Below are positions 36,635-50,203 of a stretch of DNA of 64,000 nt, piece after piece. Within the stretch, counting starts at the first letter, position 1. The number at the start of each line of letters is the position of its first letter. Under the pieces are notes generated by a model. That model made no database searches, had not been told where the DNA came from, and saw nothing but the letters and a program-made list of their open reading frames with translations. This DNA is from Acanthochlamys bracteata (Eukaryota > Streptophyta > Magnoliopsida > Pandanales > Velloziaceae), in the NCBI GenBank assembly GCA_019914995.1, contig CM034130.1, positions 6,014,001 to 6,078,000 of the forward strand, given 5' to 3'. The position numbers and the translations under genes are program-made.

Positions 36635-39600
36635 ATGGGCGCACAAAGTCCACTTTCTGTTTTGAAAATTCAATCTTCTTCTGTGAAAGTTGAGGTTGAC
36701 CAAGTGGAATTTCAGCAGAAAGGTAGTACCTTTGTGGTGAATTTACCACTATGGATACAAAAAAACGAGCCCGCAGAGTTCTTCCGGCAGTTCCGGGTTA
36801 TAAGAATATGATCTTGATAAAGGGGTATGATGACTCTGAGAGGAATCGTGGATTTTGTTGTTATTTATGCGGCCCCACAGCAGAGGAGGCTGCAGTGATG
36901 CCGTGGAGTTTGATGGGGTAGAGTTTCGTGGCTGACGCTAATGGTGCAATTAGATGACGGACAGAGGATGAAGACGCTGGCATAGGACAAGAGAAGTTGG
37001 TGAGGGGGGAGTCAGATTGAAGGGACTACAGGTCTGAGTGGCATGAGGAGAGCGATGTTGCATACCAGAAGTTCCAGAAGGTTCTAGAGACCTGGCCTGA
37101 GGATTGGCAGGCAGTTGTTGTCGGCATTTGAGAGGATACCGAAAGTATTCTTTAAGAGGTGTTTCTAATTTTGTCATTAGTGCTTCTTGTTTCATTTTTT
37201 GAATATAGGAAGCAAGGGGAGTGGGACTTACGATGAATGCATGAATACCATTATATGAATGTAATAAGATAGATCACAATCGAATTGGTCCTGGTTGCTC
37301 TCTTCATTGCATAATTTTGTTCGAGTTCGTGCTACTGCACTTAGAGTTTAAGAAGTGCTGAAGTAGTATGTGTAAATTACTTTGGTTATTGATATTTCTC
37401 GTCTGTACATGAGATTGTTTCTGCACGAAGCCTTCAAGGAGCGAATATGGCCTGATTGTCAAGAATTATGCAAGGACAAGGGATAAGCACTATACACATG
37501 CTTTCTTTTCAAGCATGAGAGCAAGGGGAGTAGAACCGAATATGTCTACACCAAGTAAGTAACCCTTGAAATGCTTACATGGCAATTTGTTATGCCACTG
37601 ATGGCCTTTTTTGGGCAATAGTTTATACAAGCACTTGCTGAAGTATCTATCTTGTCTGCGCAGCTTTCTGCTTATACCCTCTTTTTGGGAATGGCTCGTA
37701 TGTGTATTTAGTTGAGAATACTTCTTCAGTAGTAATAAATAGGGTAGCATGCAAATCTATTTTTTTAGTCAGATTTAAAGAGTTTGTTTTCCTCGCCTTT
37801 CCTTTGGTTTATGGGGTATATTGAATGTGAGCACATGAGAAGTATTTGTTAAACAGATTATTCTTACACTTTAGGAGAAGGGGTAGACCAAACTTAACTT
37901 GGCGTATGGTAGAGGCGAAGGATTTAGAGAATTCGACCTTTCGTTGAATTTGGTGTATAATCAAACGGAATGGAAAAAGCGGATTCATGTGGCCGACTCC
38001 CTCAAGTGAGATAAAGGCTTAGTTTGTTGTTGTTTGTTGTTGTAGATATTATTCTTACATAACTAATGCTATCAAGTGTTTTAGCTGTTAGTACAGACGT
38101 GTGGTATGCTGACAAGTGAGTTTTATCTGTCATTCCATACCATTGATTATTGTTTATTGTAGGAGAGATCTACTCAATGGCAAAAAGTAGTTCAGTATAA
38201 CGGCATGTCTTTTTCCTAAAGAAAATGCATTCTCCTGGAAGTTGTTTAGAATCTCTGAAATTATAGACCATGATCTAGTGATTGATGTATAACTGTAATT
38301 GAAGCTGTTTCCAGAAAGTGCTTAGGTGCACAGTAAGTTTGTCTTCTGTGTTCTATTTCAGAGCTAAGTTTGAGAATGTCCCAGCTTGGTAGGACTCATG
38401 CTTAGATCTTCTGTTCATTCAAGAGAGTTGTTAGACCATCAGGATATAAGCTCCCACTTTATTTTTAAGACTTGTCATTTAAAGTTAATTTAATTCTGCA
38501 GTCTTATTCACGCTTATGCAGTTGCTAGAGATATGAAAGGGGCAATGTCATGTTTTGGAGAAATGAAAGCTGAGAGCATTGAACCAACTTTGGTCACTTA
38601 AGCTGAGAGCATTGAGTGAGTAGTTAGTGAATGTTGAATGTCTTCTGTTTGTTTTCTTCTGTCCTAGAAGTTTCGAGAACACATTCCGTATCAAAATCAA
38701 TGGTTATTTTCTCTACTTATTTGATTGTGAACAGCTTGTAACTTCTTACTGCCTGATAATTTTTTGCCGCATTTTTCAAAGATCGCCCGGCATCATGTTT
38801 AAGGAGGTGAATCAGAAGCTTGCATCCCTAAATGCTATCGTATACAGCAATATAATATATACTCATTGGTTTGTATAATTGTATGATGTGCTTGTATGTG
38901 CATAATTTTAGTAAAGATAAGATTTATGCCCATCATGTTAGTTTTAGCCTTTACTTCTCATTCAGCTTTCGGTGAAAGAGAACAAAATATCTTTTATTAC
39001 CTAGCCCATGTGTATGCATCTTGAAGTTTGATGAAACTCGAAATAAATAAAGACTGGGATGTTTTTATTTTCTAGTGTTTTATAAATTTATGCATCTTAA
39101 ATTCGCTTTGGTTTATCATGAAATTGGGTTCTTCATGAGAGGGATGGCTTCAAACATTAGATACATGTACACGTGACATAAAGTGCGACAGTTTGGACAT
39201 TTTTTGTTTATGTGGAGTTTCAACACATCTGTTTTTTATCTTGAAAGCCATGGAGATACTCATGTGAAGATTTCGAAGTTGTCCATTTTAATGCAGCCAA
39301 GCTTGAAATATGCCTCAAGTTGAAGATTTGGTTGGGAAAATGGAACAGCAGGGAATTGATGCTCCCATTGATTTGTATCACATATCATGGATGGCTATAC
39401 AAATATCCAGAATGAGGAGAAGTGTTTGCTTGTTTTTCAGAGTCTGAAGGTTACATTTGTTAGCATGTTTCCAAATTGAGGCTGATCCATTAGCAAGACC
39501 TGAGAATACATGTATGTGTGTGTGCTAGTTGAAGCATCTGCTGAGTGTTCAAAGAAACGGACTGCTAATTATGGAGTCATTTAAAGCATCCGTTGTTCTC

Positions 39601-42222
39601 TATTTAAAGTTTTAAACAGCAAGAACCATGCTCTCATCCAACAAAATTCAGGTATTTAGCCTGGCTGTCTTTCTGAATACCATGCTCTATGGTATCCTTT
39701 GCTATAAATTATCCAGATAGCTTAGATGACCATTTATATTTCATTCAGGTGCTTTGATTGTAGCTTACGTGTTGAAAGTTGTGTACGACTCTATCTTATA
39801 TGTTTCTTGATTATGCAATACTTATGTTAAATAATGTACTTTGTTTTGTTCATTCTGCAGGAATCTGGTTTACACCTTATTTGGTTACTTACGGGCGTGT
39901 TATTAATCAGTACACAATAGAGATTGAAGTTTGATGCGTTCACCTATGAGGCGTTACTTAAAGCATGCTGCAAGTCAGGTCCTATGCGAAGTGCATTAGT
40001 AGTCACAAGCGAAATGAGTGTCAAAACATCCCCAGGATTACCTTGGTTTATAACATTTTATGATGGTTATACCACTCTCTACAATTTTGTTCGTAAGTAA
40101 CTATACCACAAACTGCCTTCACTGCTCTTACACATAGTTGAAAATTGTGGCAACCACATCTAGCTATGTGCATTTAAATTTTGACATGGATGATATGTTG
40201 AAAGATGTGTCTATCACTATTAAGTTTTTCTCACTTTCCTTGTGGAATATTACCCTTGTTCTGAGTATTGATTCTACGCTCAACTGACATTTCTTTGTTT
40301 AGAGTATTAAAAAATTGTCACCAGTTTTGCGTTAATTTTTAAGATGGGCTTGTTTTCTTGAAATTGATTAGTGCTGCCTACTTCTTACTCATTGTTTTGA
40401 GTATTTCCAAAATGATTTACGTCAAATCAACCTTCGTCTGATACCTCGCAACGAGTTTCTAAGTTAATGCCATTATTAATTTAGCATGTTGCTTTTAGAT
40501 TTCCAAGAATCAATTTACTCTTTCTTCCGCTTATTCTTCCGCTGAATGGACTTAAAATACTGCAGTTGGCTAGATTTCCAAGAATCAACAGCATGCTCTT
40601 TTTTCCCCTTTTTCGTAGATGAATAGACGTACATGGTGAACAATCTCTTTTTCCCCTTTTTGGTAGATGAATGGACTTACATGGTGAACAAGCTCTTTTT
40701 TCCCTTTTGCGTATATGAATGGACTTACATGGTGAAAACATGCTCCAACACGTTTTTTTCAATCATTCTTCCTTTTATAATGTTTAACTATGTTCTTAAT
40801 CTACTATTTATGCAAATACTGCAGCTGCCATGGAGAGGAGATGTATGGGAAGCTTCTGATTGATAGAGCAAATGAAGATGTCTTTCCTGATATTCATAAT
40901 ATACCTCATTCATAAATGCATGGCTGAAAGGCTGGTGGCATGAGAGTAAGTAGCTGGATACTTGTTTTCTTTGCCTCAGACCTTACGAGTACACCTTATG
41001 CACATACATATTGAAAATGAGGCTTGCCTTCTCAAGGTGGATCTTCTGTTAAAGTAATGGTTTATCAACTATCGTAGGAGGTAAGATTCTGTAATAAGCA
41101 ATTTCTTTTCTCCTTTGTGGCTTTCATTATGCTATGATGAATGAAAAGGCATGAAGGAGAAGGCTTTACTGGATTTTAACAACAAAGTAGCTTTCAATCT
41201 TTCTTGAGGGTGCAAGTAATATCAGCTCTACTTAAATTAGCCTAAGCTTACTAGATACTTCAGATATATTCTATGAAGATATTGAGTTGTTCCTATTTTC
41301 AACCATAATAATTATGTATTTGGACCATAATAATTATGTATCTGCTCTTTTAACATGTATCCCCAGCTGGAGGCTCAGTGTCCACAGAATAGTGCGTATT
41401 AGGGGGATTTTTATTTCGTTCTTGAAAATTTGTACAGCGCTTTTAAATCAGCATAATACTGTTTCTATAGATAGCAGGACTGATCTTTGAAGAAATGGAG
41501 GAAACTGGGGTGAAGCCCAATGTAAGGACATATGCTGCAGAATAGTGCGTATTAGGGGGATTTTTATTTCATTCTTGAAAATTTGTACAGCGCTTTTAAA
41601 TCAACATAATACTGTTTCTATAGATAGCAGGACAGATCTTTGAAGAAATGGAGGAAGCTGGGTTGAAGCCCAATGTAAGGACATATCCTGCATTAATATA
41701 AGGCGGGCATGGACTTCACTTCCTGAGAATGCTATGAGGTGCTTTGAAGAAATGAAATTGGCGGCCTGACAAGGCTGCTTATCATTGTCACTGTGTGATG
41801 ACCTCACTTCTGTCAAGAGCAACTGTTGTGGAAGAGTACCTTTGTTCGGCATCTTTAAGGATTTTAAAGGAAATGTTGGAACGTGAGACAAGATATGCCA
41901 ACTGCAGGTCACTGGTTTAATATTTGTGCAAGATTGAGAAAACTGGGGGAGAATTGACCAAGTACTGCTGGATACTTTTTCCTACTTGGAGTTCACAGTT
42001 CATTGTTGAAACAAATTCTGATCCTAACAGCAGCAATTGGTCCATTGTCCAGAGTATCACTGATAACCATGATGACAGCGGGTTTATCTATGACACTAGC
42101 TACGATAATAACGATGATGATTATAGTCATGGTGATGATGTGAGCTGTGATGATAACGATGATGATGATAGTCATGGTGATGATGATTGGGTTGGTTTCA
42201 TTTTCTTTATATCTGATCAATA
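36635..42222 (+). pseudogene. Decayed PPR4-like gene (RRM plus PPR repeats, acidic tail)
   Basis: Fragments lie in order on the plus strand. About 36680-36940 is an RRM (FVVNLPLWIQKNEPAEFFRQ, then KNMILIKGYDDSERNRGF). About 37100-37160 reads EDWQAVV.AFERIPK. About 37445-37545 is a PPR (NYARTRDKHYTHAFFSSMRA). 38500-38600 has LIHAYAVARDMKGAMSCF; 39300-39440 has MEQQGIDAPIDLYH; 39925-40070 has FDAFTYEALLKACCKSG and EMS; 40820-40860 has RGDVW; 41640-41900 has FEEMEEAGLKPNVRTY and MTSLLSRATVVEE. 41925-42200 ends with LCKIEKTGGELTKY and an Asp/Ser-rich tail. Stops, frameshifts and kilobase spacers break the frame. The domain order matches PPR4 (At5g04810 type), a chloroplast rps12 trans-splicing factor. 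Some spacers may be old introns. Confidence 0.8.
41386..41691 (+). repeat. 153-bp tandem duplication within the PPR4-like pseudogene
   Basis: Unit 1 (41386-41538) and unit 2 (41539-41691) abut directly. Both start AGAATAGTGCGTATTAGGGG, continue TTGTACAGCGCTTTTAAATC and end with the PPR fragment FEEMEE.G.KPNVRTY. Only a few substitutions separate them, so the duplication is younger than most of the decay. Confidence 0.85.
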
Positions 42223-43672
42223 AAGTGACTCCCAACTTCAGATGCGGTAGCCAGACGTGAAATTCACCAAACCAAAGCAATATAGGTATGCTCCATTACG
42301 AATTAGGCTCTGTTGTTACACCTTGCTCTCTTTCCATCTTTATCATTTTATTTTTGTTCCATTCTATAATTGGTTGTGTCGTGCCTTCCAGCAATATACT
42401 ACTTTATTGCTTTTTCCTTGGTCGTGTGAGATAACTCTTGCCTCACATTCAACCGTAATATATTTTGAGTTGACGGTTATATCAACAACTTATTTTCACA
42501 CATTTTGTAATTACTGATAATTTTGATCATCCTCAGGTTTAACTAACTTCATTCTAAATACAACCTTAGGTTTAACTACTTTTAAAAGAGGTGGGGATAG
42601 AGGCACATCAACCCTTAGGTGCACATCCATGCACATCAGTGTGGTCTCATAGATACAAGTTTCAAATTCGATCTTTACTGTTAAATAATTAGGAATTATG
42701 AGTTAGAAATATGCGAATAAAATTTCAGCTCAATCGGAATACAAATCAATCTTGATATAAGTTTTTGATCAGATGATAGAAATAAGATAATATATTTATT
42801 TTGGAGTATTTTCTTTTTTGTCATTATAATCAAGAAGTCGAATGAAGGTTGTTTCGCGGTCCGATTGAGTTGAAATTTGCATCATGTTTTCAACTCATAG
42901 TTCTTCATATCCACTGGTGGAGATCAAATTTGGAGCTTTGTATTGGTGGAATCAGACTGATGTGCGCCGATGTGTGCGTAAGGAAGAATGTGCCAATATT
43001 CCCTCCCTTTAAAAGGAGATTAAGTCATATGATTTTCAAGCCAAATTGAATCTATCATAGGGTCAAGCTAATATGATATTGCAGCTGTTAACATAACAGC
43101 CATAATTGAATAGATGTGACTGGGATTCCTATCTTCAAGGGGGAAAAAGGGACGTGATTTGGTTTGAACAACGAGTCTCTGCTGCTTATGGCTTTGTTGT
43201 TGCTAGGCTGTCCTTTGCAGCTCTGTTGCTCTACTACCACTTGGAGTATTAAGATGTTATGTTGATTTTCTAATATGAATAATGTATAAGAATGATAACT
43301 CACTTTAGGGTAAAGGTTAGAAGCACTTGGAATTAGGAAGTTAAGCCATACAATCGTGAATTGAAACATTGCCAAATTCTCATTTTATTCTCCATATCTG
43401 ATATCTAATATCCATATTACCGGCATTAGATTCTTAGGTTAGTATTATACCAAATTACTACGTCTCGTGCTGTTTGTTCAGGTTGTAAAGAGGAAAAGAT
43501 GCCTGCAGTGTCATGTCAGATTTTCCATTTATGACTTAGGCTCTTTCCAAATTAATGTCATTAGCATTTACTAGCCTCGTGTTTGTTTCATTTGTAAGGC
43601 TCAAAACACGCTTCCGTCTTCCAAAGGTGTTTTCATTTACAGCTCTGCCAATGTATGCTATCATTTTCTGAA
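42223..43672. other. Intergenic, no gene recognised
   Basis: Probably starts with remnants of the 3' UTR of the PPR4-like pseudogene. No domain-bearing open frame was found on either strand. Confidence 0.4.
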
Positions 43673-44040
43673 TCACTAATTAGCTTTGTCTTATATAATC
43701 TGTGTTAGACTCAGTGATGCCATTAACCATGTCTCATATTGATTGCTCAGGTTGTAAAGGAGCACAAATGTGTTCCATCCTTCCTTCCACAGTATTCTGA
43801 TAATTTCTTAAGATGGCTGGACAGAGGCTAGGGCTACTTACTTCCCACCGTGTCCTTCCTTGTGTGTCGGATATACAAAGCGAGTGTTTTTTATCACTAA
43901 TTAGCTTTGTCCTATATAATCTGTGTTAGACTCAGTGGTTGTTTTGCCATTAACCATGTCTCATATTGATTGCTCAGGTTGTAAAGGAGCACATGTTTTC
44001 CATCCTTCCTTCCACAGTATTCTTATAATTTCTTAAGGTG
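43673..44040 (+). repeat. Tandem duplication, period about 221 bp
   Basis: TCACTAATTAGCTTTGTC at 43673 recurs at 43894. Both copies continue TATATAATCTGTGTTAGACT, CATTAACCATGTCTCATATT and CAGGTTGTAAAGGAGCACA. The second copy has a short insertion (GGTTGTTTT) and a short deletion. The second unit ends near 44040. No coding role is evident. Confidence 0.8.
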
Positions 44041-47000
44041 ATGTTTTCTGGCAGGTTACAACATATGCTGGCCACTGTTGTATTCCATCCGTACGATGTA
44101 GAGATGAATCAGGTTTACAGATGCTATTGTGAACATGAATAAAGAACGAATAATCTTGTCACAGCATTGAGGATTGTTTTTACTTTTTAGGGGCTCCATT
44201 GGCAACTCCACGAACTGTTGATACCCAATCCTCTGCGTTCGGAGTCTCAGTCTTGGTTATGTTGTGAACCAATATGTTGGTGCAGATGTAAAGAATCCCA
44301 ACCTTCAACTTTAAGCCACAACTGGGCAGCATTCCACCATTCCGTTCATAATTCAATCGAGAGCTGCTGTTTGCTGCTGGTTTTTACCTAGTTACTTGTA
44401 CAGTACATGCTTTTGTTTGGCTGGGAAGCTACTTAATCTTGCGAAGTGTTGCAAAACCAATTTAACTCGCGGAGTTGTCATATTAGATGTTACACCATTT
44501 CAATTTTGTCCAGGGCAAAGTATCAGAACTTTCAATTGTCAAATTTGTTTGTAGTTCTGTTAGCAATTATTTACTAGTTTGATGAGAGAAGAACAGAAAA
44601 AGAAAATTCCTCTTTGAGGTTTCTGGAGATTTATTTTGGAAACTACGATCTGTCTCTAAGAAACTTCATCCTTCTGGCATTACAGAATGAGCCATTTTCA
44701 GGTTTCGATTTTTTTTCAGCAGTGATGTTTAGCAGCTGTTACAGAAAATTGCAATATGAAGATTTCATTTTTGTGGTAATGCCCTAGTTTTTCAATCCAT
44801 TGTGAGAGTGACGTACACTTCAACTAAAAACTGACAGGTAGTTCTTGGCTATACAATTTCTCGGATTTTACATGAAAAACATTTTCTAGTAACATTTTAT
44901 CTGTACCGAAATTTTGCCTTGAAATAACTTGTTATCATCTGTACTGTTGTTTTTGTAGATATATAAATAGCAACAATAAAAATTTGCATTGAAAGGGTGG
45001 TTCATTCTTCAATGGCAGTACACACAAACAATGAAAGTTCAGGAAGGAGGCATCTTTTAAAAATAAACAAAAGCAGCACTGCTATCTACCCAACCATCAA
45101 TTAAAAACATTAAAACACAACATTAACACTGCATTTGCATTTCCATTTACATTCAAGTCATGAAGAAGGTTGAACGAGTGGATGAATGCCCATGAATGAA
45201 TTGAGTATCCATTGTTGCTGCTTATTATTTCTCACAGCTGTTAAACTCATCACAACCCTCAACTCAAGGAAAGCCACCTCTTAACCTCTTCCCCTTCTTT
45301 AAGAGTTGTTTCTCCTTTGCATCTTACGGCTGATGTAAGGTTATTTATGATATTGACATATGGTACTCTTGTTAGGTTATGAACATGCAAGTTTCAATAT
45401 GAACTCCAACAGCTCGCTTGCAAAACCAAAATTGAACTCTTGAGCAATTGAAATGAATTAATGAAGGACTACAATTCATTCAACTAATTTTTTTTTATAT
45501 TATTTATATAAATTAAGATCTTGTGTAGACAAGCACGCGTCACTTACAGGAACAAGTTCAAGAAATGTAACGTAACTCGCATATAGTCAAGCAGTGAGCA
45601 AAAGCATACTCAGGGCTTTCTTTACAAGAGTCAGAAGCAGCTTTATAAAACAACTTATAATATTTTTTTTTTCTTCTATCTTTTCTGGCTTTTACACAGA
45701 ACTAAAAACATTTAAGCAACACCTACACGAACTGCAAAAACTTTTTTTTTAAATATTACATTCTGAAAAGCTGTAAGCAGGAGCAGAGAGCGCCTACTAA
45801 TTAAAACATGCACTAATATTGATCTTAAGTATCTTAAGAAAATATCAGCTTAAAAAAAACACTGAAGGTTGAGTTAGGGTTTCAAGAAAACTTCACCCTC
45901 AAATTAAGTAGTGCTAACTTTGTTTCTTGAATAATGTATAAGTTTTTAGAGAAGAGGGGAAGAAGCTATGCATGGCATGACCACAACACCTTCCCCACAA
46001 AGGGAGCGAGTAACTTAATTTCCATTGAATGCCATATAAATGCACTCATAGAGAAATGTAGCACCAAACCCTTATATAAACAAAGTCTTCTCCAATCAAT
46101 GTCACACACAGCTTTTATATATACATATAGGTGGCGATAGACCCTCTCTATCCTTAGAGGTACCTATAGAGCACTCCTTATTTAAAATACTCCAAATTTA
46201 ATCAATATTATAGAATATAAAAAATATGAGTCAAAAATAAAATTTTAATTCAATCGAATTATAAATTAATTTTTATCAAACATCTTAATCAAAATAATAA
46301 AAAATAAATTAAATATATATACATACTGTATTTTAATTAAAAATTGAATGAAAATTGATTCGTAATTCGATTATACTCAAATTTTCTTTCTGATAAAATC
46401 GTGATTCATAGTTATTCATATTAAATAATAAAGATTAAATTTATAATATTCTAAATAAGGGGTGCCCTACAAATCCCCCTATCTTCTTGTATGTATGTAT
46501 AAATATACTAAGACAAACGGTATGTTGTTAGACACCAACATTAATTTCTCTAATTCAATCTTCAAACTTAGATCTCTACGTCAATCTTGCGAGCTCACAT
46601 GGCCTAGTAATTACTACCCATGCATTTTTTGACTAATCAAGTTTTTTTGCTTAAACAATGTTTGGCGCATTAATTAATTATTATTCCTAGTGCTTGTGTA
46701 GTAATGAGCATGACCCTTTTATATAATTAATTATATATTATGAATCTAATCTTTTTTACGTCTTAATTTAATTCAAACAAAACAATCTATTAATCTTACA
46801 TCGGTCGTGCGGGTATTGATACGGAGCTTTATACTTAAAAAAAACAAAAATAAATTACAATATAATTTGGAGACAACTCGAAATCATGAACTCCTTGTGT
46901 TTAATTAGTCGCCACCATTTCTTCAAATTAAATCTTCTCGTTTTCGCACGTACGTTAAACACACGTCCAAAATTTTTTCTAATTCAAATTAAAAAAATAA

Positions 47001-47201
47001 AACCTATTTATTAATCTAGCTTCAATTGCTCCATGATCATCTGACAAGAATCAGAAAATCGTTATAACCATAGCAACATTCATATAAATTGACTACTTAT
47101 ATATAAGAGGTGCACGATTACACTGGAGGGATTAATTAATTAGGATCTATTTTATACATTAATTACTTATTTAATTTAATATTATTGGATAAACCTATGC
47201 A
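44041..47201. other. Intergenic, no gene recognised
   Basis: AT-rich sequence without convincing open frames, RNA genes or clear element ends. Several poly(A)/poly(T) tracts occur. Confidence 0.4.
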
Positions 47202-47209
47202 TGCAAGAG

Positions 47210-47822
47210 TATAGTTGTAAAAATCGGATCGGGCATTGAACTGAAAACCTGTTCGGATCACGAATTGATCCGTTATGTTAAAAATATCAAAGTGTTGACG
47301 GTAGCACGAATGTTTATTATTTTTCTTTGTTAAAAAGCATAAAAGAAAAAATAAACTAACAAAAAATATATAAAAAACAAAAAAATATTTTAAATAATAA
47401 ATTTCAAAAAAAGTTCTTTGTATTAAAATAATTTTATTATTTTTTTACAATTTAATAGAATTAGTAAAATAAAAACTTAAAATCACTAATAATAAATATT
47501 TACAAATAAAATATAACAAATTTATTTTTTGCATTATTATATCTAAATGTAAAATTTAAATTATATATTATATTTCAATATAAGACTACTAATAATTATT
47601 TTTGCATCAATATATCACAAATTTAAATTTTTAAAATTTAATTTAATCCTGTTTGATCCGGACGAGCAGATCGATCGGGTCAAAGCGGGTCAGGACGGAT
47701 CGAAGCAGATCGGAGCGGATCGATTGCATAAACGATTTTATTATAAATTCGGATCGATTTATGCTCTGGGTCAACGGTTTCCAAGTCGACCCGAGCGGGC
47801 CGGTCCGGATTTTACAATTATG
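47210..47822. mobile_element. Non-autonomous hAT-like element with perfect 8-bp target duplication
   Basis: Flanked by TGCAAGAG at 47202-47209 and 47823-47830. The left end TATAGTTGTAAAAATCGG and the right end (reverse complement) CATAATTGTAAAATCCGG are imperfect terminal inverted repeats. GATCGG/CGGATC-rich subterminal sequence lies just inside each end, strongest on the right. It is 613 bp long with no transposase. An 8-bp duplication with short inverted ends fits the hAT superfamily. Confidence 0.8.
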
Positions 47823-47830
47823 TGCAAGAG

Positions 47831-49860
47831 CGTACAGAGAGATCATTTGGGATTTTTTAAACTAACAAATGTTTTTTTTAAAATTTATTTTAAAGTTTTT
47901 TAAAAATTTAGCTTGATTATTTTTACTAAAAAAATAAAAAAAAAACTGAACGATAATTATAAAAATTTTATCAAAAAAATAAATTTAAAATGATTTAAGA
48001 AGTAACTAGCACAAAACCTAGTCATCAGGTAGTGGCTAGTTACTTTCTCTGCATGGATCATCTTACATATTTTATAAAATAAATCATTAAGAACATAAAA
48101 AAGATAAAAATAACAAAAAAGGTCAAACTATTCTGTTATTTTAGATTTTTTAGTCAACTTAAGCTTCTAAACAGTTATGGTACGTAAAGGCAAAGTTGAG
48201 GTCTAGCATTTTGAGTCAATTAAGTTATTTAATCTCTATTATATTGACTTTCTAAAAAAACTAATAAACAAAATTATTATATATTTTTCCAAATTAGTTC
48301 AAATTAAATAAAAGGGTGAAAAATTAACCTTAAATTAGTTGAAAAAATAGTTTGAAGACCCTCTAAATAGATAAAAAATATATTAGGTAGACGTTTGTTG
48401 TCCCTAGGTACAACTTAGAAGGTTTCAAACAAGAGAAATTAATGTTCGCTTAATTTTATTTGTGAAATAAAATAGTTTCAACAGTTTTGAGTTTAGAAGC
48501 AAACTCATAAAAAAAATCCTTTAATTTGTATGAGAAGTAATTAAAGGCTTATCTTATCATATTTGAATGGGAAAAATTATATATATAAATGACCATATTT
48601 TTTACATATATTTACTTTGGAAAACCAGACCTATATCATTAAATTCCATTCAATTGCTTAACAACAAAACTTGTTACAGAAATTAAAGACGTTTTAACTT
48701 ATCTCTTTATATATTTTTTTTAAATAAACGTTGAATAAACATTTAAATTATCAGTCAGAACACATCGAAAAAATTTAACCGCATACGATAAATTTTTATA
48801 AAAACAAGTTAAATACGGACGATAAAAATAATTAATTATTGTCAGAAGAAACAGAGCAACTTTTAGTAATTTCCGCCAAAAGATTTCGACCGTTGAAATA
48901 TTTTCCTCAAATTATCCATAAAAAAGTTAATTTTTTTTCCTATGACATATGTATATTGAGCATTGTTTGTTTATTACAACAATAAAATAGAACTTTCTTA
49001 AATAAAAAAATATTTTAAACAATTATTACAAATAAATTTTATATTTTATTAAAAATAATAAATATAATAAGATTTTAAGAGTAATATTTTTATACTTTTT
49101 AAGTTTTAAATTTTTTATATAATATTATAAAAATTGATATTAAAAAGTAAAAAAATAATTAAAATAAAATTATGCGTGTAACAAATTTGATGAAATAGTT
49201 ATAAGTTCCTATCTAAATTAAATATCAGAAACATAGTTGCTGCCCCTTTTCTTCTAAACTACACCACTACTAAATGAGACAAAGAGAACTAAATGAATTG
49301 AATAAAGTAATTAATTAATTAATCAAAATAATCAAATTGGGTGGCAATCAATTGAATTAAATGATATAAATCCACACACACTTTGTAATCACATAATTAA
49401 TTACTAAACAACATATATAAATTGATTTGACAATAAATTAATTTTAATATTAGATATTTAAATTTAATCCGTTAGATGTAATCTAAAATATGAAGTATTA
49501 CTAACATTAATTTTGAAAAGAATTATCTACAAAAGCTAAGGAATAAGTGAAATTTAGTATATATATAAATTTTTATTTAATTAATTTTAAATTTAAATCG
49601 TGATCAATAGTCTAAATTATTATGATTGGATTAATTATTGAAGTTCGGACTATTTTTATTCCGTCCATTAAACATTTTTTATCAGTTTTTAATTAAGAAG
49701 TTCTAAGTAATGAAAATTTTTCAAAATTAATTTAGGGTTTAAGGCTCTAAATCATAATTAACAGTCTAGATATATTTTGTTTATATTTAAAATCTGTAAT
49801 ATTAAATCAAATGGTATAAAAAAAAAGCCCTCGCCTCTTCTCTGCAACAGCAAACACTCT
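47831..49860. other. Intergenic, AT-rich, upstream of the GIR-like gene
   Basis: No gene was recognised. Long A/T tracts dominate; the final part is presumably the distal promoter of the GIR-like gene. Confidence 0.4.
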
Positions 49861-49969
49861 TCTTTGGCTCCTTTTGTATTCATTTAATTCGTTTAAAATT
49901 TTTAATAAAATTTTTCACTCATTTGAAACAAAACCAAAAACTTTGCAATTAACTTCTCTCCCTTCTCTC

Positions 49970-49976
49970 TATATAA
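49970..49976 (+). promoter_or_regulatory. TATA box of the GIR-like gene
   Basis: TATATAA in the context CTCTCTATATAATCCCC, followed by CT-rich leader sequence. It is 234 bases upstream of the ATG, predicting transcription starting near 50005. Confidence 0.6.
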
Positions 49977-50203
49977 TCCCCTCCTACATCTCCTTCCCTC
50001 AACCCCACACCAAGAACAGTCATCTCCTTCTCTTCTCTCTCGCTCTGTTTCTCAGTCAGTAGTTCCACGACAAGGTTTTTCTTCGATCTTGTTCTTTATT
50101 TCTTAGTTCAGTACCAAGAAAATCTGATTTTTTGTTTGTTGTTATTGGAAATATATATACAGGGAAAAGAAGAAGAGGAAGAAGAAGGTAATTAAGGAGA
50201 GAT

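Noticed and set aside
41924-42223. 99-codon plus-strand frame as an independent acidic protein gene
   Set aside because: Its start reads LCKIEKTGGELT and its tail is Asp/Ser-rich, which is the C-terminus of the PPR4-like pseudogene.
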